DNA of 64,000 bases from JBBSBL01 sp963735885 (GCA_963735885.1 CAVTMP010000007.1:248001-312000); one strand, 5' to 3'. Positions 22,353 through 34,552 are shown, counted from the stretch's first letter. The notes: a model not told the origin generated them from the letters alone. Made by a program: numbers and translations.

Positions 22353-23141
22353 TCACCCGCGGGCTCCGGGCGGCGAGCGGGTCCCCGGAGGCCGGCGGGC
22401 GACCGCGAGCAGCGACAGCCCGACGGGCAACGATCCACCCCGCCCGAGCCACGCCGCCTCGAGTCGCATCGGCCCGGCCAGCACCCCGTCGAGCCGGGAC
22501 GGCGTGAGCTCGAGATCGGAGCGGCCGCGGTCCGCGCCTCGTCCCACCGCGCGCTCCGCGACCCGCAGGGCCGCGGCGGGCGCCAGCAGCAGGGAGTTGA
22601 ACGCGGTCAGGCGCTCGAGCGTCCAGCCGCCCCCCGACAGCGCCGCCCGCAGCGTTCGCCGCGTGTAGCGGCGGCGGTGCTGGTTGACGACGTCGTGCGA
22701 GGACCACAGCGCGGGGTGGGCGGGCACCGTGACGACGAGCCGTCCACCGGGCGCGGTGACCCGCAGCAGCTCGCGGAGCACGGCGCGGTCGTCGTCGGTG
22801 TGCTCGACCACGTCGAGGCAGGTGACCAGCCCGAAGGTGCCCTCCGGCCAGGGCAGCGCCTCGAGCGAGCCGACGCGGGCGTCGACGTGACCACGCTCGC
22901 GCGCCCGCTCGACCGCGGCGGCGCTGGCGTCGAGGCCGGCGACCGAGCCGTAGGCCACGAGCTCGTCGAGCGTGCGCCCGGACCCACAGCCCGCGTCGAG
23001 GATCCTGCCGCCGGGCGGCGGACCGAGGCGATCCAGCTCCGCGCGCAGGACGGCGCGGCGCCCCCGGTACCACCAGTGGCGCTCGTCGTGGTCCAGCATG
23101 GCCGCGTGCTCGCGCTCGTCCACGGCCGGATGTTCGCGCAT
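22353..23141 (-). CDS. Class I SAM-dependent methyltransferase
   Basis: 262 aa. Rossmann-type methyltransferase with motif I ILDAGCGSGRTLDEL, motif II acidic GLDAS, LVTCLDVVEHTDDD and post-motif GGRLVVTVPAH. The N-terminal ERHWWYRGRRAVLRAEL and NQHRRRYTRRTLRAAL are typical of methyltransferases in surface-glycan loci. ATG at 23141, 23 nt after ctaA; the stop overlaps the dedA start. The acceptor is probably a sugar or lipid-linked glycan but cannot be read from sequence. Confidence 0.85.
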   Translation of the reverse strand: MREHPAVDEREHAAMLDHDERHWWYRGRRAVLRAELDRLGPPPGGRILDAGCGSGRTLDELVAYGSVAGLDASAAAVERARERGHVDARVGSLEALPWPEGTFGLVTCLDVVEHTDDDRAVLRELLRVTAPGGRLVVTVPAHPALWSSHDVVNQHRRRYTRRTLRAALSGGGWTLERLTAFNSLLLAPAAALRVAERAVGRGADRGRSDLELTPSRLDGVLAGPMRLEAAWLGRGGSLPVGLSLLAVARRPPGTRSPPGARG

Positions 23142-23164
23142 GCGCGGCCGGGCGGGCCGCCAGC

Positions 23165-24150
<986 letters not shown>

Positions 24151-24237
24151 CGGGACCGGGGATGATGCCGCACCGGCGGCGCCTTGCGCGCGCCTGGCGC
24201 GACGGCGCCGGCCGGCCCGCGCCGGCGCGCGGCGACG

Positions 24238-24243
24238 TAGGCT
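24238..24243 (+). promoter_or_regulatory. -10-like element TAGGCT, 11 nt before the GTG at 24255
   Basis: Predicted near-leaderless start of the first glycosyltransferase of the cluster. Confidence 0.4.
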
Positions 24244-24254
24244 CCACCCCGCCC

Positions 24255-25468
24255 GTGCAGATCGTCCTCGCCACCCACAGCCTCGTCTCGTTCGGCGGCA
24301 GCGAGAGCTACCTGCTGACGGTCGCCGAGCACCTCGAGCGCCTCGGCGCACGCGGTGGCGATCGCGGCAGCCGCTCAGGGGGAGGCGGCGGAGAGCGCGC
24401 GCGACCGGGGGCTGAGCGTGCCGGAGCGGCCGGAGCGGCTGCCCGAGGGCCCGGACGCCGTGATCGCCCAGGACCATCCGAGCGCGCTCGCCATGGCCGA
24501 GCGCTATCCCCGCCGCGCCGCGGCTGTTCGTCTGCCACAGCGCGCTGCTCGACGTGGGCCAGCCGCCGGCCATCGACGGCGTGATCGGCGCGGCGGTGGT
24601 GATGAGCGAGCGCGTCGCCACGCGCATCCGGGCGCTCGCCGGCGCGCCGGCGGAGATCCACCGGCTTCGCCAGCCCATCGACCTCGACCGCTTCGCCCCC
24701 CGGGGCGAGATCGCGGCGCGCCCGCGCCGGGCGCTCCTGCTCGGCAACTACCTGCGCGGCGCGCGGCGCGAGGCCGTGGTCGGGACGCTCGCCGAGGCGG
24801 GCATCGAGGTGGACCAGGTGGGCGCCACGGGACCGCGACACACGAGCCCGAGGTGGCGATCGCGACGGCCGACATGGTGATCGGCTACGGGCGCTCGGTG
24901 CTGGAGGGCATGGCGTGCGGACGCGCGGCCTACGTGCTCGACTACAACGGCGGCGACGGATGGGTCACCCCGGAGACCTGGGCGGCCCACGAGGCGCGCG
25001 CCTTCGCCGGGCGATCGACGGACGACGTCGTGGACGCCCGGCGCCTGCGCGCCGATCTCGACCGCTACAACCCGGCCATGGGCACGGCGAACCGGGACCT
25101 CGCCGTCCTCCACCACGACGCCCGCGACCACGCGCGGGCGCTCGTCGAGATCGGCCGCGGGCTCGGTGCGGCGAACCCGCCGCCCGCCCCGCTCGCGGAG
25201 CTGGCCCGTCTGGTCCGCATCGCCTGGCGCGCGGAGGGCCGCGCCGCGGATCTCGCCCGTCGAGCTCGACGAGGCGCGGCTCGCCCAGGACGCGCAGGTC
25301 GCCGAGATGTGGACCCGGATCCACGGGGCCGAGGCGCTGACCGCGGCGTCGGAGGCGGCGGCCGCGGACGCGCGGGAGGAGACGGCGGACCTGCGGGGCC
25401 AGCGCCGCGTCCGGCTCGCCAACCGGCTCGCGGGGCCGTTCGACCGCCGGCGCGCCCGGCGCGATTGA
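24255..25468 (+). pseudogene. GT4-like glycosyltransferase, frames broken by indels
   Basis: Joining frames yields about 400 aa: MQIVLATHSLVSFGGSESY, then VAEHLERLGHAVAIAAAAQ, LFVCHSALLDVGQPPAIDG, ALLLGNYLRG, and the donor-site region ADMVIGYGRSVLEGMACGRA. Fold and motifs are those of GT-B family 4-like transferases; a C-terminal helical tail (about 330-400) is Ala/Glu/Arg-rich. Indels: extra bases near 24348, 24514 and 25258, a missing base near 24823. The net +2 agrees with the total length of 1214 nt. The gene is probably intact in the organism. Donor and acceptor unknown. Confidence 0.75.
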
Positions 25469-25505
25469 GCGCCGCCGAGCGGCCCGGCCCCGCGGAACGC
25501 GCTGC

Positions 25506-25511
25506 TAGCGT
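25506..25511 (+). promoter_or_regulatory. -10-like element TAGCGT, 9 nt before the ABC ATPase GTG
   Basis: Exact leaderless spacing, with no Shine-Dalgarno in the 9 nt. Confidence 0.5.
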
Positions 25512-25520
25512 TCGAGCGCG

Positions 25521-26804
25521 GTGACCACCCAGACCGCCACGCCCCCAGCCGCGGCGGGGCACGCGGCCGCCACCGCGCGCCCCCCGGCCGTCTCCGTCGC
25601 GGGGGTCAGCAAGACCTTCCGCCTGCCGCACCAGCAGTACTCGACGCTCAAGGAGCGGGCGCTGCACCCGTTCCGCGTCGCGCGACGTTCGACGAGCTGC
25701 ACGCGCTCGAGGACGTCAGCTTCGAGGTCGCGCAGGGCGAGTTCTTCGGCATCGTCGGACGCAACGGCGCGGGCAAGAGCACGCTGCTGAAGTGCCTGGC
25801 CGGCATCTACGGCGTCGACCGCGGGCGAGATCGCGGTCTGCCGGGCGGCTGTCGCCGTTCATCGAGCTCGGCGTCGGCTTCAACCCCGACCTCACGGCGC
25901 GCGACAACGTCGTGATCAACGCGATCATGCTCGGCCTGTCGCGCCGCGCAGGCGCGCGCGCGCTTCGACGACGATCATCGCCTTCGCCGAGCTCGAGGAG
26001 TTCGTCGACCTGCAAGCTCAAGAACTACTCGTCGGGCATGCACGTGCGGCTCGCGCTTCTCGGTGGCGATCCAGGTCGACGCCGACATCCTGCTCATCGA
26101 CGAGGTGCTGGCCGTCGGCGACGCCGCCTTCCAGCAGAAGTGCTTCGAGCGAGTTCCACCGGCTCAAGACGGAGGGCCGGACGATCCTGTTCGTCACCCA
26201 CGACATGGCACTCGGTCGAGCGCTTCTGCGACCGCGCGATGCTGCTCGAGCGCGGCGCGGATGCGTCGCGATCGGCGAGCCCGCGCGACGATCGCGCGCG
26301 CGCTACAACGAGCTGAACTTCGGGCGAGCTCGCCCACACCGAGACGCCGGCGAGGCCGGCGCGCTTCGGCGACGGCCGGCGGAGATCGTGCGACGCCTGG
26401 TTCGAGGACGACGGGCGAGCGGGTCGGCCGAGGCCTCGCAGCAGGGCGCGCGCTGCCGGATGTGCTTCGAGGTGCGCTTCCGGACGGCGACGTCGACGAC
26501 CCGGTGTTCGCCGTCACGCTGCGCAACGAGGTCGGCCACACGATGCTTCGTCGCGCGCAGCGGCGACCGACGGGCGCGCCGACGGGCCGCTTCGCCGCCG
26601 GCGAGACGGTCGACGTCCGCATCGAGTTCGAGACGTGGCTCGCCCCGAGCCGCTACCGGCTCAGCGCCGTCGGTCGCCCGTCCGCGGCACCGGCGCGGAC
26701 GCGCTCGACGCCCGCGAGGACGTCGACGTCGTTCATCGTCCACGGCGCGCACGCCACCGGCGGCATCGTCGACCTGCCCTTCGATCGAGGTCGAGCGCTC
26801 GTGA
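25521..26804 (+). pseudogene. Polysaccharide ABC exporter ATPase (Wzt/TagH type), about 20 indels
   Basis: ATPase of an ABC-2 polysaccharide exporter. Readable pieces in order: VAGVSKTFRLPHQQYSTLKE, FGIVGRNGAGKSTLLKCLAG (Walker A), FIELGVGFNPDLTARDNV, LKNYSSGMHVRLA (signature region), ILLIDEVLAVGDAAFQQKC (Walker B) and TILFVTHDM (switch His). A beta-rich C-terminal domain with DDPVFAVTLRNEVGHTMF and RIEFETWLAPSRYRLS resembles the Wzt glycan-binding domain. Extra bases are placed near 26013, 26056, 26150, 26208, 26325 and 26546, among others. The TGA overlaps the permease GTG (GTGA). Confidence 0.85.
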
Positions 26805-27671
26805 GCGCCGCGGTGAGCGCCGCACGCCGCGCCAGCGGGTCCACGGGCCCGTCCGCGCTTCGGCGGCGACGCTGCGGCGCTTCTGGAACCTGACGCTCAC
26901 GCTCGCGCGTCACCGACTTCAAGCTGCGCTTCTTCGGCTCGGTGCTCGGCTACCTGTGGACGCTCGATGCGGCCGCTGCTGCTGTTCGGCGTCCTCTACG
27001 TCGTCTTCACGCGAGGTCGTCACGCTTCGGCGCCGGGATCGACGTTCTACCCGGTCTACCTGCTCAGCTGCGATCGTGCTGTTCACCTTCTTCGCCGAGG
27101 CCACCGGCGGCGCGGTGACGCTGCCTGATCGACCGCGAGAGCCTGCTGCGCAAGATCCACTTCCCGCGCCTGGTCGATCCCGCTCTCGGTCGCGCTGACC
27201 GCGCTGTTCAACCTCGGCTGAACCTGATCGCCGTGCTCGATCTTCGCGCTGGTCTCGGGCGTGGAGCCGCGCTGGACGCTGGCTCGAGCTGCCGCTGCTC
27301 GATCGCGCTGCTCGTGCGTGCTCGCGACCGGCGTGGCGATGCTGCTCTCGGCGCTCTACGTGCGCTACCGCGACGTCGCAGCCGATCTGGGAGGTGCACC
27401 GCGCAGGTGCTCTTCTACGCCTCGCCGATCCTCTACGTCGCGGCGCAGTACAAGCGAGCTCGAGCCGCGTACGCGCTGGCCAACCCGATCGCGGCGATCC
27501 TGACCCAGATGCGCCACGCGTTCATCGACCCGTCGGCCCCGACGGCGGCCGCGGCCATGGGCTCGGACTGGCGGCGCTGCTCGTGCCCGCTGGCGTCATC
27601 GCGGGCGATCTTCGCGCCTCGGCCTCTGGGTCTTCGACCGCGAGGCGCCGCGCATCGCGGAGAATCTCTGA
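26801..27671 (+). pseudogene. Polysaccharide ABC exporter permease (Wzm/TagG type), many indels
   Basis: ABC-2 membrane subunit partnering the ATPase. Rejoined sequence: FWNLTLTLARTDFKLRFFGS, LGYLWTLMRPLLLFGVLYVV, FFAEATGGAVTLL, DRESLLRKIHFPRLVIPLS, LLSALYVRYRDVQPIW and QVLFYASPILYVA. This is the standard six-helix order with the cytoplasmic RESLLRKIHFPR loop. Typical lesions read as a single extra base, for example near 26973 (WTL-MRP) and 27236. GTG start is coupled to the ATPase; the stop TGA is at 27669. Exports a lipid-linked glycan across the membrane. Confidence 0.85.
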
Positions 27672-27673
27672 GG

Positions 27674-29058
27674 GTGCTGTCGGCAGGCGACAGGGAGCAC
27701 GACAGCGCCGCCGGCCGAGCGCGAGCTCGCCGCCCTGCGCGCGCGCGTGGCGGCGCTCGAGGCCGAGCGCGCCGAGCTGCAGGCCCGCGCGAACGCCGCG
27801 GTCGCCGCCGCGGCAGGAGCGCACCTACTGGCTCGACCGCTGGCACCTCGACCTCAACGCGCTGATGCGCCGCGCCCGGGCGCCGGCCGAGTTCCGCGCG
27901 CGTGCGTGCGCGCGGGGCGCTCGGTGCGCTGGACGGTCGAAGCGGGCAGCGCCGGCGCCTGCGCGGCCGTGAGCGCGTCTCGGTCGTCATCCCGGTCAAG
28001 GACGGCGCGCGCTACCTCGAGGAGCTGCTCGCCGCGCTGCGGCGCGAGGGCGCCGACGAGGTCCTCGTGATCGACTCGGGCTCGCGCGACGGCTCGGTCG
28101 CGATCGCCCGCGCGGCCGGCGCCGAGGTGCTCGAGATCGCGCCCGGCGGAGTTCGGCCACGGGCGCACGCGCAACCTCGGCGTCGAGCGGACCGACCGGC
28201 GAGCTGATCTGCCTTCCTCACCCAGGACGCGACCCCGGTCCCGGCTGGCTCGCCGCGTACCGCGAGGCGTTCGCGCTCGACGAGCGGGTCGGCGCCGCGT
28301 ACGGCCCGCACCTGCCGCGCGCCGACACGAGCCCGATGATCGCGCGCGAGCTGGAGGAGTTCTTCGCCGGCTGCTCCCCGAGGCGCGCCGCCGGACGCTC
28401 CAGCGCTCAGGGTCCGGCGACCCCACGTTCCTCTCGAACGTCAACGCCTGCTACGCCGCGAGGCTGCTGGAGGCAGATCCGCTTCCGCGACGTCCCCTAC
28501 GCCGAGGACCAGGCCTTCGCGCGCGACCTGCTCGGCGGCCGGCTGGCGCAAGGTCTACCACCCCGGCGCGGCGGTGCTCCACGCGCACGACTACCCGCTG
28601 CGGCGAGTTCATGCGCCGCTACTTCGACGAGTACCGCGGGCTGCGCGCAGACGACTCGGCCACGTCGAGCCGTTCGGGGTGCGCTCGACGGCGCGGCACG
28701 TGCGCGCGCAGGTCGCGGCGCGACCGCCGCTGGATGCTCGAGCAGCGGCGTCCCGGCGGCCGAGCGGCGCCGCGCTGGACCGCGCGCTCGGCCGTCCACC
28801 ACGCGCGGCCGGCGGGTCTTCTCGGCGCTCGGCTCGCCGCGCCGACCGCGCTCCCGGCGCGCGGTGCGGCGGCGACTCTCGCTCGAGGGGCGCGGGACGC
28901 GGCCGCGCCGGACGGCGCGGCGCCGCCGACGGGCGAGGACGCGGCGCCGCCCGCGCGTCACGCACGTCGCCGGCACCTCGCCGGGCGCGTACGCACCGCC
29001 GCGCGACGGAACTGGCGCGAGCGGGGCCGGCCCCGCTGCTCGACCCGGTCCCCGGCAT
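27674..29058 (+). pseudogene. GT2 glycosyltransferase with N-terminal coiled coil, many indels
   Basis: The GTG start lies 2 nt after the permease stop. Residues about 15-60 are a coiled coil (ELAALRARVAALEAERAELQ), then YWLDRWHLDLNALMRR. The family 2 domain follows: VSVVIPVKDGARYLEELLA, VLVIDSGSRDGSV, FGHGRTRNLG, FLTQDATPVPGWL, FLSNVNACYAARLL and DVPYAEDQAFARDLL. This resembles rhamnosyltransferases of surface glycan clusters. The frame changes repeatedly between about 27690 and 28990. The 3' end is set only by the ATG of the next gene. A coiled coil next to an ABC exporter could organise a membrane complex (inference). Confidence 0.75.
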
Positions 29059-30154
29059 GGCCGCAGCGCGCAGCCGCTGCACCTCGCGGTCGTGGTCCCG
29101 CCGTTCGGCCGCGGGCAGCGGCGGGCACAACACGATCTTCCAGATCGTCGTCGAGCTCGAGCGGCGCGGGCACACGTGCTCGATCTGGCTCGACGACCCC
29201 TTCGGCACCAGCAGGACGAGCAGGCCGGCCGTGCTGCGCCGAGCGAGATCCGCGAGTGGTTCGCGCCGTTCGAGGCGGCCCGTCTACAAGGGCTTCGACG
29301 CGACTGGTACGGCGCCGACGTCGCGATCGCGACCGGCTGGCAGACCGTCTACCCGGCGCTGCGCGCTCGACCGAGTGCCGCGCGCGGGCCTACCTCGTCC
29401 ACGACCACGAGCCGCGAGTTCTACGCGACCTCGGTCGAGCGCACTGCTCGCCGCGCGACACCTACGACTACGGCCTGCACTGCATCGCCGCCAGCCCGTG
29501 GCTGCGCGACCTGCTGTCGAGCGCTACGGCGCGACCGCCGAGCCGTTCCAGCTCGGCGTCGACCACGACGATCTACCGCCCGCGGCCGGTCGACGCGCCG
29601 CCGCGACACGGTCGTCTTCTACGCGCGCCGCACGACCGCCGCGCCGCGCCGTGCCGCTCGGGCTGCTGGCGCTCGAGGAGCTCACGCGCCGCCGGCCGGA
29701 CCTGCGGGTCGTGCTGTTCGGCGACCGACGAGCGCGCGTGGACGCGTCCTTCGACTACGAGCACGTCGGCGTGCTCAGCCCGACGCAGCTCGCGTGGCTC
29801 TACTCGCGAGGCGACGCGTCGGCCTGTGCCTGTCGCTGACGAACTACTCGCTGATGCCGCAGGAGATGCTGGCCTGCGGGCTGCCCTGCGTCGAGCTCGC
29901 GGGCTATCAGCGCCGAGTCGGTCTTCGGCGCCGACGGCGCCGCTCGAGCTCGCGCCGCTCGACCCGAACGCGCTGGCCGACGCGATGCGAGCGGCTGCTC
30001 GACGACGCGCGAGCGTGGGCAGCGCCGCTCGCGCGCAGGCATCGAGTTCGTCGCGGGCCACACGTGGGACCGTGGCGGCCGACGAGGTCGAGGCCGGCCT
30101 GCGCGCCGCGCTGCGCGAGCGGGAGGCGCTGCGGCGGCCGCGGGCTATCCGTAG
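29057..30154 (+). pseudogene. GT4 glycosyltransferase (WsaF-like), many indels
   Basis: Rejoined pieces: LHLAVVVPPFGRGSGGHNT, FQIVVELERRGHTCSIWL, DVAIATGWQTVYPAL, YLVHDHEPEFYATS, TYDYGLHCIAASPWLRDLL, VVFYARRTTARRAVPLG, DYEHVGVLSPTQLAWLYS and LSLTNYSLMPQEMLACGLPC. The HDHEPEFY and LACGLPCVEL blocks resemble the WsaF/rhamnosyltransferase group of GT4. Insertions are seen every 50-80 nt. The end is taken as the TAG at 30152, converging on the DUF2142 gene, but the last frame is uncertain. Confidence 0.72.
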
Positions 30155-31609
30155 AAGCGCGAGATCACCAGGAGCTGACCGAAGAGGCCGTGGGCGAGCG
30201 CCAGCGTGACCAGAACGGCACCGACGACGGGGCCCCAGCGGCGCCCGCCGCCGCGCGCGGCGAGCGCGACGGCGGCGGCGTAGAGGGGGAGGAGCGGTAG
30301 GAGGTACCGACCCTGCTCGAACGCGAAGCCGGTCTGCTTCTGGTACGGTATCCGGCCGCGGCGATGACGCCAAGGCCAGCCCGGCGGCGAGCAGCGCCCA
30401 CGTCGCGATCTCGCCCGCCGCGGGCCGCGCAGCGATGCCCGGGCCCGGACGATCCCGGCCAGGGCCAGAGCGCCGACGCCGGCGAACGGGAGCACGGCCA
30501 GGTCGTACGCCCAGCGCGGGAACGAGGTGTCGAGCCAGCCGAAGCGTCCGACCAACGCGCCCTGGAACCAGCTGTCGCGCAGCGGCACGCCGGCGAGCAG
30601 GTCGGTCATGAACGGGAGCCGGGGGAGGTACAGCTGCCAGGTGTAGCTGGCGAACTCGGCGAGGCTCGTGTGCTCCGCGGTGGGCCGCGCAAACGGGCTC
30701 CTCGAAGTCCACAGCGGCCGGTCGAAGATCGTGACGTTGAGAATCGCGAAGGCCAGCACGGGCGCCGCGGCGAGCACGGCGGCCAGGGTCGCGTCGGCGA
30801 CGGCGGCCCGGCGCGCGCCCGCGGGGGCGCGCCGCACGGCCAGGAGCAGCGCGAACGCCACGCCCGGGACGAACCCGAGGATGTTCGGCTTCGCGCAGAT
30901 CCCGAGACCGACGGCCAGGCCCAGCCAGATCGCCGCGGGGCGGGTGAGCCCGCGACGGAGGATCCGGGCCAGCAGCAGGAAGATCGCGGCGCTGGCCGTC
31001 CAGAGCAGCGTGTCGTTGTTGACGCCGCCGGAGATGAAGCCGAAGCCCGGCAGGACCGCGGCGGCGAGCGCGCCGACCGACCACGCCCAGGGCGTCCCCG
31101 GAAGCACCTCACGGAGGAAGAGGAAGCAGAACAGGACCGTGGCGCCGGCGAACAGCGCCGAGAGCAGCCGCATGAGCATGAGCCGGTCGATGATGCTGCC
31201 GCCCGTCCCGGCGGCGTAGGGGACCGCCTCGGCGCAGGTAGTAGAGCGGCGGATAGTTCGTCACGTTGCTGTAGCCGCCGGCGGGGATCGGCGAGAGGCC
31301 CGAGTCGAGCGCCCGCCGCAGCCTCGCCTCCTCGCCGGCGGTCCACGGCGGGCGCCCGGTCGGGTTGCCGATCACCGACTGGAAGCCCGTCGCGCGCATC
31401 GCGCCCTGCTCCTCGGGCGAGAGCGCCGGAATCCGCAGCGGCTTCGGGAGCTTCCCCGCCTCGACGATCGTCTGCGTGTAGGACAGGTGCTGCGGTTCGT
31501 CGGGCACGTGGAACGGGGGCGTGATCACCGCCCACGCCGCGGCGTTGAGGACCGCCACGAGCGCGCAGAGCCACGCCGCGCGCGGGACCCGCCCCAGCGC
31601 CGCCCTCAT
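30145..31609 (-). pseudogene. DUF2142-like polytopic membrane protein, three frameshifts
   Basis: Large membrane protein of about 488 aa, probably a GT-C-like glycosyltransferase. It begins MRAALGRVPRAAWLCALVAV, with the diagnostic HVPDEPQHLSYTQ in the first extracytoplasmic loop. Ten or more hydrophobic segments follow. Frameshifts: near 31230 (after NYPPLYYL) and a compensating pair near 30425 and 30355 around ATWALLAAGLALASS. Long stretches between these are intact, so damage is milder than upstream. Its ATG overlaps the TGA of the upstream gene (ATGA), tying it to the minus-strand glycosyltransferase operon. Confidence 0.75.
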
Positions 31610-32286
31610 CGCCCCACCTCGCCGCCCTCGGGGCCTCGGGGGCGCACGACGACGGCGATCGCGACCGCCCAGGCGGCGAGCGCGAGGCCGATCGCCACCC
31701 AGGGCGCGGCCCCGCCGAGGAAGCCGCCGCGCCCGCGCGCGAAGCGCGCCCGCACGGTGCCGGCCAGGGCCCACCAGGACTCGCGCCCGGGCCGGAGGTA
31801 TGCCACCGCGACTCGCCCCCGCGCGTCGACGTCCCCGATCCGAGCGGCGTCGGGGGCCGGCGCCCCGAGCCCGGCGAGGGCGACGCGGCCGGGACCGGCG
31901 TTGCGCAGGCACAGGGTCGCCTCCGACGCCGCGCGACGAACGTCCAGCGGGATCGTCAGCGCGCCGCCGCGCCACCCGGGCCGGACGCCCCCCCGGGCGA
32001 CGGCGGCCCCCCGGGCGTCGCGGAGCACCGCCTCGAACCGCGGCCCGGGCCCGTCGCGCAGGCCCGCCACGATGCGCAGGCTCCCGGTCCGGGGAGGGAG
32101 GTCCTCGAAGCGCTGGCAGAGGGTCGCGCGCGGCGGCACCTGGGCGATGAAGCTCGACGGGACGACGTCGTTGGACCCCGCGAGGCGCGCCTCCCGATCG
32201 GAGAGCACGACGGCGAGCGCGGCGGCCGCGGCCACCAGCGTCGCCGCGACGGCCGCGACGACGCGCGGGGAGACCGCGGCGCTCAA
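31606..32286 (-). CDS. Hypothetical protein with N- and C-terminal membrane segments
   Basis: Unrecognised, 226 aa. A hydrophobic segment follows the start (VVAAVAATLVAAAAALAVVL) and another precedes the C-terminus (APWVAIGLALAAWAVAIAVVV). Between them is a beta-rich extracytoplasmic domain with two Cys (ATLCQRF, ATLCLRN) that could form a disulfide. TTG start overlapping the TGA of the upstream glycosyltransferase (TTGA), and its own stop overlaps the next ATG. It is intact between two damaged genes. Its place in the operon suggests a role in glycan assembly; no function can be assigned. Confidence 0.7.
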   Translation of the reverse strand: MSAAVSPRVVAAVAATLVAAAAALAVVLSDREARLAGSNDVVPSSFIAQVPPRATLCQRFEDLPPRTGSLRIVAGLRDGPGPRFEAVLRDARGAAVARGGVRPGWRGGALTIPLDVRRAASEATLCLRNAGPGRVALAGLGAPAPDAARIGDVDARGRVAVAYLRPGRESWWALAGTVRARFARGRGGFLGGAAPWVAIGLALAAWAVAIAVVVRPRGPEGGEVGR

Positions 32287-33420
32287 CCCCGCCGGCGGAG
32301 GCCGAGGATGCTGAGCAGGAACGAGGTGAAGAAGATCTGGATGCCGACGATGACGAACGTCGCCGCCACGACGGCCAGGCGCTCGTCGGCCAGGGCACCG
32401 AACCCGCGGTCGATCCACTGGATCACGATGATCACGCGCCACCGCGAGGCCGAGGGCGGCGACCAGCCCGCCGAGCAGCGAGGCCGTGCTCGAGGCGATA
32501 GCGCCGGCGCATCCGCTCGAACCACGGGTCGCGCTCGCCCATGAAGTACAGTGCCGTAGGCGTGGGCGCACAGGCCGAGGCCGAGGACCTGCACCCCGAC
32601 GACGAGGAGCAGCGACCCGGCGATGAGCGTGTGAAGGTCCCACTCCCGACCGAAGATCTCGATCCGCCCGGCCACCGTGGCCATGACCGCCGCCCCGAGC
32701 AGGCAGAGCAGCAGACCCGGCACGAGGAAGAGGTGCGTGGGGCTGTGGACGAGCAGGAAGCGGAGGTGGCGCCAGCCGTCGCGGAAGGACGAGAGCTTCG
32801 ACTCGCCGCCACGCGGGTGAGTAGCTGATCGGGAACTGGCGGATGTCGAGGCCCGCCTTCGCGGCGCGGATCACCATCTCCGAGGCGAACTCCATGCCCG
32901 GCGTCCGGAGGTCCATCGCGGGGAGCGACGACGCGGCGGACCGCGCGCATGCCGCAGTGGGCGTCCCGGACGCCGGTGCGGTACAGGGCGTTGAGGAGGC
33001 CGCTGAGGATCGGGTTGCCGACGTAGCGGTGGTGCCAGGGCATCGCGCCCTTCGCGATGTTGTCCATCCGATCGCCCATCACGAGGTCCGCGCCCGTCGT
33101 CGAGCTGCGGCGACGAAGCGCGGGATCTCGGCGAAGTCGTAGGTGAGGTCGGCGTCGGCCATGACGATGTAGTCGCCCGCGCGCCGCCGCGAAGCCCGCC
33201 AGGTAGGCGCTGCCGTAGCCGCGCCGCGGCTCGTGGACGACCCGGGCGCCGGCGGCCTCGGCCAGCTCGGCGCTGCCGTCCTCGGAGCCGTTGTCGGCGA
33301 CGACGACCTCGCCGCGGATCCCGTGCTCCTCGAGCGCCTCGAGCGCGAGACGCACGCAGCCTCGATGTTCTCCTCCTCGTTGAGGCACGGGATCACGACG
33401 GAGACCACCGGTTCGCTCAT
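32283..33420 (-). pseudogene. Membrane-anchored GT2 glycosyltransferase (DPM1/GtrB-like), many indels
   Basis: Rejoined: MSEPVVSVVIPCLNEEENIE, VVVADNGSEDGSAELAEAAG, YIVMADADLTYDFAEIPRF (the DxD site), LVMGDRMDNIAKGAMPWHH, NALYRTGVRDAHCGMRAV, then SFRDGWRHLRFLLVHSPT and four C-terminal transmembrane helices ending ILGLRRRG. This is the layout of polyprenyl-phosphate glycosyltransferases, which would supply a lipid-linked sugar to GT-C enzymes such as the DUF2142 protein downstream. Frameshifts fall near 33360, 33180, 33105, 32940, 32815, 32560 and 32440. Confidence 0.8.
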
Positions 33421-33537
33421 GGCGACCGCGGTTGCGGCGGGCGACAGCTCTTGGCTGGTGGTGGCCATTCTGGACTCGGAACGCGCAGCAGCTTGCGGAG
33501 TTGCGCGTGCGCGCAGGCTCGGCTGCAGCCTGTCAGG

Positions 33538-34487
33538 TTAGCCGGAGGATCCCCCGGACGAACGCTGCTCTGCCTCGATCCAGTAATTCCCCAGCGCCGA
33601 GAGCCGCGGCTTGAGGCGGGCCGGCAGCCGCTCGTGACGCAGTGCCGAGCTGCAAGACCGACGAACTTCGTGGCCTCGTAGAGCGCGGCGTAGGGGATCC
33701 AGCGGCGCGTTGCCCGCTCCGCCACAGCCACGCGAGCTCGCCGCGCGCGTAGTCGAGCGCCCGGCGCCGGACGACCGCGGTTGCGCCCTCGCCGCCGGCG
33801 TAGGAGCGGCTGGCCGAGACACCGGAGTCGAAGAAGCGCCGGAAGGCGGCGGCGAGCGTGTAGTCGTGGGAGTGGCGCACGGCGGCGTCGGCCACGTAGC
33901 GCAGCTCGTAGCCGTCGAGCAGCACGCGGCGCGACCACTCTTGGTCCTCGCTCATGATCATGTCCTCGGCGAACGGGTAGCGCGCGAACAGCTCGCGCCG
34001 GATCGCCGCGTTGACGTTCGAGAACAGCGTCGTCTCCATCGACACGCCGGCGCCGTCGCCCAGCCTCTGCGTCCGCGAGGCCGGGCCGTAGAGGAAGTCC
34101 AGGAAGTACACCTCCGGCGGCGTGGCGTGATGGTGCGCGAGCTGCGCGCCCGTAGGCGCCCGCCACGCGCTCGTCGGCCAGCGGCGCGGTCAGCTGCGCG
34201 AGCCAGTCGTCGTGCTCGGCGTAGGCGTCCTGGGAGGTGAACACGAGCACGTCGCCGTGCGCGGCCGCCGCCGCGCGGTTGCGGGTCGCACCGTGGTCGA
34301 ACTCGCTGGCCGCGATCTCCTGCACGACCGCCCCCCGCGCGCGCGCCAGCTCGACGCTCCCGTCACTGGACCCGGAGTCCACGACGACCACCTCGACGGC
34401 GTCGTCGACGCGCTGCGCCGCGATGCGGTCCAGGCAGCGGGCGAGGTCGTCGCCGCCGTTGCGCGTGGGAATGACGATGGACAGCAT
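33538..34487 (-). pseudogene. GT2 glycosyltransferase (rhamnosyltransferase-like), several indels
   Basis: Rejoined: MLSIVIPTRNGGDDLARCLD, VVVVDSGSSDGSVELARARG, EFDHGATRNRAAAAAHG, LVFTSQDAYAEHDDWL, YFLDFLYGPASRTQRL, METTLFSNVNAAIRRELF, MIMSEDQEWSRRVLLDGYEL and VRHSHDYTLAAAFRRFFDSG. The SQDA and SEDQEW motifs are those of family 2 rhamnosyl/sugar transferases; the C-terminus ends ALGNYWIEAEQ. Frameshifts lie near 34150, 33710 and 33650. It heads the minus-strand operon. The 117 nt to the next gene hold no recognisable feature. Confidence 0.78.
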
Positions 34488-34552
34488 CGGCCAGGGACCG
34501 CGGGACCGGGCATGATGTTCAGGGTGCCCTGTCGGGGTTTCCGCCCCCGCCC

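Noticed and set aside
25521..27671. Programmed frameshifting in the ABC exporter genes
   Set aside because: There are dozens of shifts with no common slippery sequence, in both insertion and deletion directions, continuing through unrelated neighbouring genes.
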